Assembly (NCBI GenBank): GCA_946481095.1 | Contig: CAMLML010000022.1 | Span: forward strand, 1 to 59,553 | DNA from: an uncultured Cellvibrio sp. | GTDB taxonomy: Bacteria; Pseudomonadota; Gammaproteobacteria; Pseudomonadales; Cellvibrionaceae | Length of the DNA: 59,553 nt | Direction: 5' to 3' | Shown here: in pieces, positions 44,101-53,882 of the stretch | How the letters are laid out: each line of letters opens with the position of its first letter | Position numbering within the stretch: position 1 is the stretch's first letter | Position numbers and translations under genes: made by a program | Notes under the pieces: generated by a model | Seen by the model: only the letters and a program-made list of their open reading frames with translations | What the model was told of the DNA's origin: nothing | The model's database searches: none

Positions 44101-44415
44101 GAAGTGAGCCGTGTCACTTGATGCCGCAAAACGGTTCACCGTAATACCCGCCACACGCTGCAAAGCTTCTGCAACTGATTTATCCGGGAAAGACCCAAGA
44201 TCATCGGCAGTGATAGATTCAACCACTGTTGCCGAGTTCCTCTTGATTTCCTGAGCACTACCCAATGCTTGACGCATACCGGTAACAACTACTTCTTCCG
44301 CTTCTTCTACCTTCTCATCGTCTTGTGCGAATGCTGGTGCTGCCACCGCCATTACGCACAAAGCCAATAAGGACTTTTTAAACAGTTTATCCCGTTGATT
44401 TTTATGGAACCCCAT
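41134..44415 (-). CDS. TonB-dependent receptor
   Basis: A 1093-residue outer-membrane receptor. The start is the ATG at 44415, with AGGAG six bases upstream; a TTG two codons earlier is less likely. A signal peptide ends at APAFA-QD. The TonB box EEVVVTGMRQ is followed by the plug domain (residues about 55-180, ITADDLGSFPDKSVAEALQR), then a 22-stranded barrel ending in a terminal aromatic (VGVRFSY). It resembles the large TIGR01782-type receptors of Cellvibrio and Caulobacter that import oligosaccharides or other bulky compounds; the ligand is unknown. The halogenase cluster follows downstream in the same direction. Confidence 0.95.
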   Translation of the reverse strand: MGFHKNQRDKLFKKSLLALCVMAVAAPAFAQDDEKVEEAEEVVVTGMRQALGSAQEIKRNSATVVESITADDLGSFPDKSVAEALQRVAGITVNRFAASSDTAHFSAEPSGVVVRGLNQVRTEFNGRDSFSANSSRGLSWGDVSPELMAGVDTYKNQMAELIEGGIAGTVNMRTRVPFDSQGEKIDLSVSANYGELSEDLTPEVSGLYSNRWETGVGEWGVMGNFAHSEVTTRSLGNQLYRMNRFTDIYDVDIGGDGTSTNNNGADSYVYIPAGINFRDNIYERERNGYSFAVQWQDPNEVFVATLQYNSSKYENAWEEYVVGISPADLSFGQSVFYSITPDGSGNTPGSAPQPLPGTPDFTFDRKGLFEAGWMTADIGWWGANDTEAAGFAANASGDPMVSPCYAWNGCANPPRRGIDMATTTRSNNNTNKTDDLGFNLKWSPTDNFRANFDFQFIDSTVQNYDIETNFNSFANAYVDLSYARPVVAFTDPLNVNQSAGGLSNPNNYYIRSIMDHVEDSDGEEVAAKADFEFDIDSGWIESVKTGVRFADRDQVVRWANYNWANVANTWTSNGAAYWNLDSHTPSGSFNGYPQGYYENRKFKNDYFNLNTSEFVFADMDLLQDRKRMAESMSAATTGVGNWYPICSNLGTSRGEEVDGTCYTPAEVVDISEETEAFYVQLNFGGDELALGDMPITGNIGVRYVRTEVGSEGGLVFPAFEPDELACEVNTPPVGLPPGEPYVPQSLGCYLSADDIAFANAANELSSTVTKHTNVLPSFNIKLDLNDEWLVRLAASKAMARPDIGNLRNFVSVGLDAPDEDDYFDPLWIKDSSGTITGANIKYTGSAQNPFLKPIEATQFDLALEYYFADVGSFTATAFHKSFDEYIQHGRYNRAITNNGVTRTVEVSGPLNGDGASLKGFELAFQRYFDFLPAPFDGLGIQTNYTRIYNDGVSNTNVSNVGGSGTTVTGQAPDVVKVNRLEGLSDHSANFVLMYEKGDWESRLAYSWRSEYMVTAIDCCVAYPIWNADYGQLDGSIKYKVNDNVTVSFSGNNLLNEETRTEQQVSNAADGGLRLPTGWFQNGTTYNVGVRFSY

Positions 44416-44520
44416 AGCCAACTCCTAAAGTAATTATGATTAGTTTTTTAGGCAGCTCTAGACTGTGCAAGAACTTGCTATAGCCGTTCAATGGAACAAA
44501 CCCCACTAACGGCCTTTTGC

Positions 44521-44550
44521 ATCCTAGCCAGACAAGCAAGAATGTGTCAA
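44521..44550 (-). promoter_or_regulatory. Candidate sigma-70 promoter of the TonB receptor gene
   Basis: On the minus strand, TTGACA (44550-44545) and TAGGAT (44526-44521) are separated by 18 bases. The implied leader to the ATG at 44415 is about 100 bases. The gap to purA (44416-44685) holds nothing else recognised. Confidence 0.5.
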
Positions 44551-44685
44551 TTGCGGATCGCTATAAATAATTATTTTTATTAGAATCAAACAGTTAGAAA
44601 AACAAAAAATGCAACGAAAAGTAACAAATAGTCAGCAGCACCCTTACACCCCAGACAATTTGTTACCGCTGTCATTTTTGCAGGC

Positions 44686-46002
<1,317 letters not shown>

Positions 46003-46006
46003 CTAA

Positions 46007-47191
46007 TTAAATCAAATGAATATAAGGAACGACCCGGTATTGGCCGTCTTGTAAAATCAATTGGCGATCGCAGCCCAATTCTTGCCAATCGGATTGTTGG
46101 TGAATACTGGTAATTCTTTCACCTGACTGCCGCAATTTTTGAATAGCATGCCACTGAGCCTCATCGGCATTTTCAACAACACCTATGGCGCTGACACCAA
46201 CAGGTTTGAGCAGTCCCAACTTGCTGATAGCGGTAATATCAACGGCAAAACCCGTAGCGGGTCGCGCACGTCCAAACACTTCGCCAATGTGATCATAACG
46301 ACCACCACTGGCAATTGGATTGCCATAACCCGGAGCAAAAGCAGCAAACACAATTCCGGTCAAATAGTGATATCCACGCAATTCGCCCAAATCAAAATAC
46401 AACTCAATTTCCGGATAACGTTTTTCTATTGTGTCAGCCACTTGCGTCAATTTATCCAGTGCCAATTGAATACTGGGGATAGATGAAAAAATTTCACGCG
46501 CTTTCGACAACAAATATTTATCACCCGCAAGACCCGGTAAAGATAAAAACAACCCGGCCAGCTTTTCATCGACAATATTGGCTTTTACCCAGATGCGAAT
46601 TTCGGTAATGGCTTTGCGTTGCAATAATTCAAAAAAACTGTCTTCTTGCGCTTTATTTAATCCGGCAAACTCTGCAAGAGCGCGATAAATACCTATGTGG
46701 CCGAGATCAATATGCAATCTTGGCAACCCGGCGAGCTTTAACGACTCAACCAACAAGGACACTACTTCTATGTCCGCAGCAACACCTGCTTCCCCATAGC
46801 ACTCAATACCTGCCTGGATAGGGGTGCGGGTAGCCAAAGGATTTTTCGGGCGGGTATGCACTACATGACCGGCATAACAAAGACGGCTTGTGCCGGAACG
46901 GATAAAACTGTGCGCATCCATACGGGCAGTTTGCGGGGTGATGTCGGCGCGAATACCAAGCATTCTGCCTGTCATTTGATCAGTCATTTTGAAAGTGAGT
47001 AAATCTACATCACGCCCCAAACCAATCAATAAAGAATCTGTGTACTCCACCAATGGTGGAATGACCATGTCATAACCCCAGGTGCTGTACAAGTCCAGCA
47101 AACGGCGGCGCAAGTTGTCTATGGCTTTGGCTTCAGCAGGTAGAATTTCTTCGATACCTTCTGGCAACAGCCAGCGATCAGCGTATGTCAT
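46007..47191 (-). CDS. hisZ: ATP phosphoribosyltransferase regulatory subunit
   Basis: A 394-residue HisRS-like protein lacking the aminoacylation function; it pairs with the short form of HisG in the first step of histidine synthesis. The HisRS-like motif RADITPQTAR is near residue 77, and YYLTGIVFAAF-type and SGGRYDHIGEVFG segments are visible. Its place between hflC and purA is usual in Pseudomonas and relatives; hisG is not in the window. It is downstream of the hflC terminator, so it probably has its own promoter. Confidence 0.95.
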   Translation of the reverse strand: MTYADRWLLPEGIEEILPAEAKAIDNLRRRLLDLYSTWGYDMVIPPLVEYTDSLLIGLGRDVDLLTFKMTDQMTGRMLGIRADITPQTARMDAHSFIRSGTSRLCYAGHVVHTRPKNPLATRTPIQAGIECYGEAGVAADIEVVSLLVESLKLAGLPRLHIDLGHIGIYRALAEFAGLNKAQEDSFFELLQRKAITEIRIWVKANIVDEKLAGLFLSLPGLAGDKYLLSKAREIFSSIPSIQLALDKLTQVADTIEKRYPEIELYFDLGELRGYHYLTGIVFAAFAPGYGNPIASGGRYDHIGEVFGRARPATGFAVDITAISKLGLLKPVGVSAIGVVENADEAQWHAIQKLRQSGERITSIHQQSDWQELGCDRQLILQDGQYRVVPYIHLI

Positions 47192-47228
47192 CTATGGCTC
47201 AATAATGCGGTTATCTGGCAAATACACA

Positions 47229-47255
47229 TAAAAAAACCGAGTTTCTGGCTCGGTT
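47229..47255 (-). terminator. Terminator after hflC
   Basis: AACCGAG (47235-47241) and CTCGGTT (47249-47255) form a seven-base stem with a seven-base loop; on the minus strand the stem runs into TTTTTTTATG. It separates the hfq-hflXKC unit from hisZ-purA. Confidence 0.85.
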
Positions 47256-47342
47256 GCGGCATTCTATCAGCATTGGTCAGACAACAACACTCGAATAGCA
47301 GATTTAAAAAGGTTTTTGGCAACATCCTTGTTGCCCGGGGAA

Positions 47343-48215
47343 TTACTGTCTGCCTTTAGGATCTTTCAAATAACGGAAGAAATCACTTTGGGGGTCAACC
47401 ACTAGCAAATCACTTTTGTTTTGAAAGCTGTTTCGATAAGCATTCAAACTGCGAACAAAACTATAAAACTCCGGATCTTTTGAATAGGCAGCCGCAAATA
47501 TCGCTGTTGCCTTGGCATCACCCTCACCGCGAATACGCTCGGCTTGACCGTAGGCATCGGCTTCGATAACTGCTTTTTGACGATCTGCATCCGCCTTGAT
47601 TTTTTCAGCCTGCGCCGTACCACTTGAACGATATTCGCGAGCTTCTTTTTCACGATCAGCGGCCATGCGATCAAAAACAGAGCGACTAACCTCTTCAGGG
47701 AAGTCAATACGCTTCACACGAATATCCTTCACTTCAACGCCCATATCGCGAATTGCCTGTTCATTGGTGGACTCCGTAATTTCCGCCATCAACTCATCGC
47801 GCTTTCCTGAAACCACATCATGCAATGTTCTGCGACCAAACTGGTTACGCAAGCCGTCAGCAACAGGTTTGGCCAAAAGATCAGCCGCGCGCATTTCATC
47901 ACCACCGGTTACCTTGTAATAATCCTCTACATTTTTGACGCGCCACTTGATGTAATAACTCACCACCAAACGTTTTTTCTCGCTGGTAAAAAAGTTTTCC
48001 GGACGCACATCAGCGGTCATCAAACGCGCATCAAACTTTTTAACTTTTGCCCAGGGCTTTTTGAAATGCAACCCGGGTTCTAAATCCGTATTTACCAGGC
48101 GACCAAACTCCAACAACACAGCACGCTGGTATTCGGTCACAACAAACATAGAGCTAAACGCAAGCAGCAGGAACGCAAAAAAAGCAAATAAAAAAATGAC
48201 AGATTTGTTATTCAT
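47343..48215 (-). CDS. hflC: HflC, subunit of the FtsH-modulating HflKC complex
   Basis: A 290-residue SPFH/prohibitin-family membrane protein. The single N-terminal membrane segment (about residues 6-26) is followed by VVTEYQRAVLLEFGRLV and the coiled-coil SPFH region. With HflK it forms a large periplasm-facing cage around FtsH. Its ATG overlaps the hflK stop by one base (TAATG). The C-terminus is slightly shorter than in E. coli (334). Confidence 0.97.
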   Translation of the reverse strand: MNNKSVIFLFAFFAFLLLAFSSMFVVTEYQRAVLLEFGRLVNTDLEPGLHFKKPWAKVKKFDARLMTADVRPENFFTSEKKRLVVSYYIKWRVKNVEDYYKVTGGDEMRAADLLAKPVADGLRNQFGRRTLHDVVSGKRDELMAEITESTNEQAIRDMGVEVKDIRVKRIDFPEEVSRSVFDRMAADREKEAREYRSSGTAQAEKIKADADRQKAVIEADAYGQAERIRGEGDAKATAIFAAAYSKDPEFYSFVRSLNAYRNSFQNKSDLLVVDPQSDFFRYLKDPKGRQ

Positions 48216-49327
48216 TAGCGTAACTCCCTACGTGCAGATGCAGCAGGCGCATCGAGTGTTGTTGTGTTGTTTTGAGGTATGGAAACTCTGGTCGGTGTAT
48301 TAGTGATAATTTTATCCAAAGGCAAATACATCATGTTGTTTCCGCCTTTCACATCCACCATCACTTTTGACGAATTGGTCATTACATTTTCCACAGTTTC
48401 AAGATACAAACGCTGCCTTGTTACTTCGGGTGCTCGCTTGTATTCCGCCAATAAACTTTCAAAACGACTGGATTCACCTTGTGCACGTGAAATCACAGCT
48501 GATTTATAACCTTCCGCTTCTGCCAATAATCGTTGCGCGTTACCCTTGGCTTCATTCACTACACCATTTGAATAAGATTGAGCCTGATTCACTGAGCGCT
48601 GTTCATCTTCTTTTGCACGAATAACATCGTCAAATGCAGCACGTACTTCTTCCGGTGGCCTTGATTCCTGAATATTGACACTCACCACCTGAATCCCTGA
48701 TTCGTATAAATCCAGGTAAGACTGCAAACGTTTTTTCACTTCGACCGCAATAGCTTCACGCCCTTCTGACAACACCTGGTTCAACTCGGTTGAACCCACA
48801 ACATGACGCGCTGCAGAGTCGGTAGCATGTTGCAAACTGATTTCAGGATCACGAACATTCAGCACAAATTTTTTCACATCACTGATGTTGTATTGAACCG
48901 CCAATGGCAATTCAACAATACTTTCATCTTTAGTCAGCATCAGGCTTTTTTGTGTGTTGGTGTATTGACGGGTTGATGTAGTGCTTATGATGAAGACCTC
49001 ATCAATCAGTGGCATACGCCATTTCAATCCATCATCTTCGATGTCATAAAAAGCACCAAAACGTAACACTACGGCGCGCTCTTTGGCATCGACCTGATAG
49101 ATTCCCATTCCCACCCAAATCAGTGCAAGCAGAACGATAACGACAACAAAAAACCCACCCATTCCCCCGGAGCTTCCAGAATTACCGGATTTATTTCCGC
49201 CGCCAAAGAGACCATTTATTTTTTCCTGCAATTTACGAAACGCCTCGTCGAGATCTGGTGGACCTTCGTTATTTCCTCCGCGATTTCCCCAAGGGTTTTT
49301 ATCTTTTCCCGGTTCATTCCAGGCCAT
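48215..49327 (-). CDS. hflK: HflK, subunit of the FtsH-modulating HflKC complex
   Basis: A 370-residue SPFH-domain membrane protein. The glycine-rich cytoplasmic N-terminus (MAWNEPGKDKNPWGNRGG) is typical; a membrane segment lies at about residues 55-77, then YQVDAKERAVVLRFGAF and a long coiled coil with RPPEEVRAAFDDVIRAKED. It works with HflC to limit FtsH proteolysis of membrane proteins. The start is 33 bases from the hflX stop. Confidence 0.97.
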   Translation of the reverse strand: MAWNEPGKDKNPWGNRGGNNEGPPDLDEAFRKLQEKINGLFGGGNKSGNSGSSGGMGGFFVVVIVLLALIWVGMGIYQVDAKERAVVLRFGAFYDIEDDGLKWRMPLIDEVFIISTTSTRQYTNTQKSLMLTKDESIVELPLAVQYNISDVKKFVLNVRDPEISLQHATDSAARHVVGSTELNQVLSEGREAIAVEVKKRLQSYLDLYESGIQVVSVNIQESRPPEEVRAAFDDVIRAKEDEQRSVNQAQSYSNGVVNEAKGNAQRLLAEAEGYKSAVISRAQGESSRFESLLAEYKRAPEVTRQRLYLETVENVMTNSSKVMVDVKGGNNMMYLPLDKIITNTPTRVSIPQNNTTTLDAPAASARRELR

Positions 49328-49360
49328 AGGTTTCTCCTAATCTAATGTGAATTCAGAGGA

Positions 49361-50653
49361 TTAATCTGCCCATTGCAGATCATCAAAATTTTCAGATGCC
49401 GTTTTCAACAACCGCAACAAATCACTTTTAGGGACACGAATTTCCAATACCGTTTTACCATCATCCCGGTAAGTTTCCTGTGCGACTGCTTGTTGGCTAT
49501 AAAGCAAAGCTCGCAGCTTGCCTTGTTGCGGCGTTAACAACAAGCGCCCGACAAGCATTTCTGTCCCCAGAAGCTCAATGATTGCCTCCTGCAACAGATC
49601 GCAACCCTTACCCGATTTGGCAGAAAGCCAAACCGCTACAGGTTTTCCTGACTCATCGCGATCAATTCCAGGATTGCGATTATCCAGTAAATCGAGCTTG
49701 TTATAGACCTTGAGCTGAGGCAAATCCGCTGCATCTATTTCTGCCAACACCAGCTCAACCTGCTCTATATTTCGGGTCATTTCTTCTGCGGCAGCATCGA
49801 TCACATGCAACAACAATGTTGAGTTGCTCGCCTCTTCCAGGGTAGCTCTGAAAGCATCAACCAATCTATGTGGCAAATGACTGATAAACCCCACAGTATC
49901 CGCCAATACGACACCACCAATGTCAGCCAATTCAATACGGCGCATGGTTGGGTCGAGAGTGGCAAACAATTGATTCTCGGCGTATACGTTTTCGCCTGTA
50001 ATTTGGTTGAATAACGTGGATTTGCCTGCGTTGGTATAACCCACCAATGACACAGTCGGAATGGCTGCTTTCTGCCGGGACTTTCTGCCCTGTTCCCGCT
50101 GGGAACGCACTTTCTCCAATTTCTGTTCAATCATGCTAATTCGATTACGCAGTAACCGGCGGTCGGTTTCCAATTGGGTTTCACCGGGGCCTCGTAAACC
50201 TATACCACCTTTTTGACGCTCAAGATGCGTCCAGCCACGAATCAAACGTGTGGATTGATGATGCAGTTGCGCCAATTCAACCTGCAGCTTTCCTTCAAAG
50301 GTTCTTGCACGCTGGGCAAAGATATCCAGAATCAATCCGGTTCTATCCAGAACCCGACACTGCAATTCTTTTTCAAGATTACGTTCCTGACTGGGTGTCA
50401 GAGTGTGATTGAAAATAACCAATCCGGCTTTGTGTTCTTCAACCAGGGATTTCAGTTCCTGGAGTTTGCCAGTACTGATCAGAAATTTAGCGGTGGGAAC
50501 TACACGTGAGCCGGTCAAGAAAGCAACTGGATCACCGCCCGCAGACAACACCAACTCTTCAAACTCACGAGGGTCATCAGGCTCTTGCCCATGAGATAGA
50601 TTCAGGTGAACCAGCACCGCCAGCTCACCTGATTCGGGACGATCGAAAAACAA
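49361..50653 (-). CDS. hflX: GTPase HflX (ribosome-splitting)
   Basis: A 430-residue OBG-HflX GTPase. The start is TTG at 50653, with GAGG seven bases upstream, giving MFFDRPESGELAVLVHL, which matches the family N-terminus. The G1 motif GYTNAGKST is near residue 208, with DTVGF as G3 and NKLDL as G4. HflX splits stalled or hibernating 70S ribosomes under stress. It lies 21 bases after hfq. Confidence 0.96.
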   Translation of the reverse strand: MFFDRPESGELAVLVHLNLSHGQEPDDPREFEELVLSAGGDPVAFLTGSRVVPTAKFLISTGKLQELKSLVEEHKAGLVIFNHTLTPSQERNLEKELQCRVLDRTGLILDIFAQRARTFEGKLQVELAQLHHQSTRLIRGWTHLERQKGGIGLRGPGETQLETDRRLLRNRISMIEQKLEKVRSQREQGRKSRQKAAIPTVSLVGYTNAGKSTLFNQITGENVYAENQLFATLDPTMRRIELADIGGVVLADTVGFISHLPHRLVDAFRATLEEASNSTLLLHVIDAAAEEMTRNIEQVELVLAEIDAADLPQLKVYNKLDLLDNRNPGIDRDESGKPVAVWLSAKSGKGCDLLQEAIIELLGTEMLVGRLLLTPQQGKLRALLYSQQAVAQETYRDDGKTVLEIRVPKSDLLRLLKTASENFDDLQWAD

Positions 50654-50674
50654 GTAATAGCCTCTGTTTATGCC

Positions 50675-50944
50675 TTAATCAGCAGGTTGCTCATCTTCTT
50701 CGCCTTCCAGAATGCCCGCTTCGTTCAGTAGAGGAACGCGCACGGCACGGGAAGGAACAACGGTGGATATGGCATGTTTGTATACCATCTGACTGACAGT
50801 GTTTTTCAACAACACAACAAATTGATCAAAAGATTCAACTTGCCCTTGCAGCTTGATGCCGTTGACCAGATAAATGGATACAGGAACGCGCTCTTTACGC
50901 AATACGTTCAAGTAAGGGTCTTGTAAACTATGCCCTTTTGACAT
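50675..50944 (-). CDS. hfq: RNA chaperone Hfq
   Basis: An 89-residue Sm-like protein that pairs small RNAs with mRNAs as a hexamer. The Sm1 motif [20 protein letters not shown] and Sm2 motif [12 protein letters not shown] are intact, with the conserved N-terminal [12 protein letters not shown]. The C-terminal tail is short and acidic ([10 protein letters not shown]), as in Pseudomonas rather than enterics. GAGGAG precedes the ATG. Confidence 0.98.
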   Translation of the reverse strand: MSKGHSLQDPYLNVLRKERVPVSIYLVNGIKLQGQVESFDQFVVLLKNTVSQMVYKHAISTVVPSRAVRVPLLNEAGILEGEEDEQPAD

Positions 50945-51021
50945 GGTTACTCTCCTCGAGATAAATAAAATATTGTTGGTTAGTATTGTTAGCTGAACAG
51001 AGTATTAATAACTCCTGACTA

Positions 51022-52008
51022 TTATATGGCTACCGGTTGTAAAAAATTCAAGGCGTTCCGGATAATTTCTTTTTTTGCCAATGAGTTCCCTTGTTCATCC
51101 TGAGTATAGAGCCAATTCAAGGCTGATGCTTCCTGCGGCCAACCTTTTAACCAGGTTAATTGTCTTTTTGCCAACTGTCTTGTCGCAATAATCCCTCTTT
51201 CGATCATTTCTTCACGGTTCAATTTGCGATCAATATGTTCCCACACCTGACGATAACCAACAGCCCTGATCGCAGGTAAGTCCAGATGCAAATCACCTCG
51301 ATTGAATAATCTTTGTACTTCATCAATCAATCCCTGATCCAGCATTTTTTTAAATCGTTGCTCAATACGCTCGTGCAACAATTGCCGATCACGTGGTGCT
51401 ATAGCAATTTGTTTAAGATCAAATCGCGTTGCAAAACCGACAGATTGATTCAACGATTGCAGTTCTCGTAATTGCGTCATGGTTTTACCACTGACTAAAA
51501 AAACTTCCAGCGCACGACTTAATCGCTGTGAATGATTGGGATGAATTTCCGCCGCCATTTGCGGATCAACCTCCGCCAATTGTTGATGCACATAAGCCCA
51601 TCCATGTAATTCAGCATCTTTTTCAATTTTCGCACGCACCTCTGCATCTGCCTCCGGCATTTCCGCCAAGCCATCCAACAATGCTTTGAAATACAACATA
51701 GTTCCGCCAACCAATAGCGGAATTTTTCCATGCGCATGAATATCCGCAATTTCACGCTCGGCATCTGCAACAAAATCTGCCGCCGAATACGGCTCTGATG
51801 GATCACGAATATCAATTAATCGATGCGGATATTTTTCCAATTCTTCTTTGGATGGTTTCGCCGAACCTATATCCATACCCCGATAAACCAACGCCGAATC
51901 CACACTGATTAATTCCACCGGCAAATGATCATGTAACGCCATAGCTAAATCGGTTTTACCGGAAGCGGTGGGTCCCATGAGGAAAATGACGGGAGGTTTT
52001 TTATTCAT
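51022..52008 (-). CDS. miaA: tRNA dimethylallyltransferase
   Basis: A 328-residue enzyme that prenylates A37 of tRNAs reading UNN codons. The ATG at 52008 is chosen over an in-frame GTG at 52014. The P-loop [11 protein letters not shown] is near residue 11, and [28 protein letters not shown] and the C-terminal [11 protein letters not shown] are family signatures. It precedes hfq as in most gammaproteobacteria, but is separated from mutL by two nucleotidyltransferase genes. Confidence 0.97.
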   Translation of the reverse strand: MNKKPPVIFLMGPTASGKTDLAMALHDHLPVELISVDSALVYRGMDIGSAKPSKEELEKYPHRLIDIRDPSEPYSAADFVADAEREIADIHAHGKIPLLVGGTMLYFKALLDGLAEMPEADAEVRAKIEKDAELHGWAYVHQQLAEVDPQMAAEIHPNHSQRLSRALEVFLVSGKTMTQLRELQSLNQSVGFATRFDLKQIAIAPRDRQLLHERIEQRFKKMLDQGLIDEVQRLFNRGDLHLDLPAIRAVGYRQVWEHIDRKLNREEMIERGIIATRQLAKRQLTWLKGWPQEASALNWLYTQDEQGNSLAKKEIIRNALNFLQPVAI

Positions 52009-52198
52009 TGGCACTCTGTAATTTGATATGGGAATTTATGCAAGAACAGAAGTTCAACTTCGTTTTTGCATGGATATTATGAGTCACTCATACCGATAAC
52101 ACACCCATTTACACCCATTTTTATCAACCACAACCATTCACTAGCATACCATTTCAAAGGGCAGCCAGTTATCTTTAACCCGCAATTGATTTAATACT

Positions 52199-52969
52199 TC
52201 AAACACCCGAAACCATCGACCGCATTATTCTTTCGTAATTTTCATGATCCGAATGCCTAAAACGATCAAAACTCACTGATTGCAATCGCTCAAACATGTC
52301 AATCCCAAACTTCCAAAGACCGGATGAAATAACCAATTTATCTTTTTCGCCACCCATCGATTTATATTCAAGCAATTGATTCAATGCTGGAATATCTTCA
52401 GCAGGAATGTAAGCTTTCACCAGAATATCAAATAACACCGGTGGGACTTGTTTTTGGTCGCAAATAAACTGTGCGCAAAGCACAGCACGTAGGCCATATA
52501 AAAAATATTTTGCATTGCTAGCGGTTGTTTCATCCAAAAACTTACGTTTGGCAAGTGAGATATAATGATAAAAGGCAGCGGCGGGATTAAATTCCTGTGC
52601 AGCGAAATTTCTCAAAGCGAGATGTTTTTCAATATGAGATCGGTAAACGACAGGGGAATTTAACCATTCCTGCAATACTGCATTGCCTTTGTATAAAAGA
52701 CTTAAACATTTTCCTATATCCCAACCGCCTGCATCCAGGTCACCTTGTATGGAAATATCAATTGTATCTTTTCGTTCAAAGGGTGTTATGTACCACTCTT
52801 TTTCGTGATAATAAATAAACCGAATATCATAATCACTATCGACTGATGGGAATCCCCATGCACGACTACCGCTTTCAACGGCATGGATAATTTTCACATT
52901 TCGTTCAGCCTCAATATCGGCAAGTAGTGAAAGAATAGCTGCTGTTTTTTCTTGTGAAATGACACTCAT
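52199..52969 (-). CDS. RlaP-like nucleotidyltransferase (second copy)
   Basis: A 256-residue protein of the polymerase-beta nucleotidyltransferase superfamily. The active-site motif is GSRAWGFPSVDSDYDIRFIY near residues 34-53, with the GS and the paired aspartates (DSDYD) intact; a third acidic residue may be Asp71 (DISIQGD). The rest is helical. The pattern matches the PF10127 family (RlaP/YcgL), some members of which sit with RNA ligase or repair genes; none is nearby here. It lies 14 bases after the related gene at 52984, with AGGGA ahead of the ATG. Confidence 0.85.
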   Translation of the reverse strand: MSVISQEKTAAILSLLADIEAERNVKIIHAVESGSRAWGFPSVDSDYDIRFIYYHEKEWYITPFERKDTIDISIQGDLDAGGWDIGKCLSLLYKGNAVLQEWLNSPVVYRSHIEKHLALRNFAAQEFNPAAAFYHYISLAKRKFLDETTASNAKYFLYGLRAVLCAQFICDQKQVPPVLFDILVKAYIPAEDIPALNQLLEYKSMGGEKDKLVISSGLWKFGIDMFERLQSVSFDRFRHSDHENYERIMRSMVSGV

Positions 52970-52983
52970 GGTAAATTTCCCTA

Positions 52984-53880
52984 TTAAAGTCTATCAACAA
53001 TTCGTTGAATATCTTTTACGGCTTGCGCATATTTATCTGCCACTTGAATAACAGTATCCAAAGATCCGTAATGTTGCTCAAGGCAATTCAACAACAAGAT
53101 TTTGATTGCTGCTGTATCCGGATGTGCTGGCAACTTACTTTGCAAATACAAATGTTCCAAATGTTTTTCCTTTTCAAAAAAATAATTTTCAACTTGTTCC
53201 TGAGTCCAATCACCACGACGAATTGCTTTGAGCTGATCGCTATTGCGATCCAGCTCCAGATTCTCCTCCGCCATGATTTGTTCAACTTCATTTAACAAGC
53301 GCACAACGTGGTAGGCAAATTTAACGTCATAACCAAACTCTTCAACTAAATGTACTCGTTTTCCTTCCGGCTGCTTGGTTTTCATTTTATGCATTTGCGT
53401 GTAAGCATAACCTTTGAAAGTAGCCCAACACCCTTTATGCAAAAATAACTTCCTACGCTCCCTAATCATTTCGCCAATCGCTGTGGTGTAAAGCACACAT
53501 CTACGTGGCACAAAAAGAGAATCAATAATATTGGGATTACAATCCGCCAATAAGCGAAAATATTTCACAATGGAATAAATAGTAATGTCATATTTTCGAC
53601 CTTTGCCGCCAAGTGCATTTTTGTCTTCTATGTGATGCTGTTGAAATTGATTAAACGATTCAAATTCGGGATCAAATCCATGCAAGTAACCTTGTAAATG
53701 AGGAAACACTATATCACGCGGCGGAATCGCAAACCCGTACACATCCATATCAGAATGATCTTCAGAAACACCATAGGCAACAGAGCCCATAATGACTTCG
53801 TATTGAACATTGGTAGACAAAAATTTTGGTGGTGACTTGAGCAGACCTTTTTCTTCAAGTGATTGAAATATTGAAGCCAT
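52984..53880 (-). CDS. RlaP-like nucleotidyltransferase (first copy)
   Basis: A 298-residue paralogue of the next gene product. The motif GSVAYGVSEDHSDMDVYGFA near residue 31 keeps GS and the SDMD aspartates. The ATG at 53880 is chosen; a GTG at 53886 would overlap the mutL stop. The C-terminal half is helical with YFFEKEKHLEHLY. Function is unknown; the family is linked to RNA repair only by gene neighbourhood elsewhere. Being coupled to mutL it is likely transcribed with the repair gene, but this reflects insertion rather than shared function. Confidence 0.85.
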   Translation of the reverse strand: MASIFQSLEEKGLLKSPPKFLSTNVQYEVIMGSVAYGVSEDHSDMDVYGFAIPPRDIVFPHLQGYLHGFDPEFESFNQFQQHHIEDKNALGGKGRKYDITIYSIVKYFRLLADCNPNIIDSLFVPRRCVLYTTAIGEMIRERRKLFLHKGCWATFKGYAYTQMHKMKTKQPEGKRVHLVEEFGYDVKFAYHVVRLLNEVEQIMAEENLELDRNSDQLKAIRRGDWTQEQVENYFFEKEKHLEHLYLQSKLPAHPDTAAIKILLLNCLEQHYGSLDTVIQVADKYAQAVKDIQRIVDRL

Positions 53881-53882
53881 CT

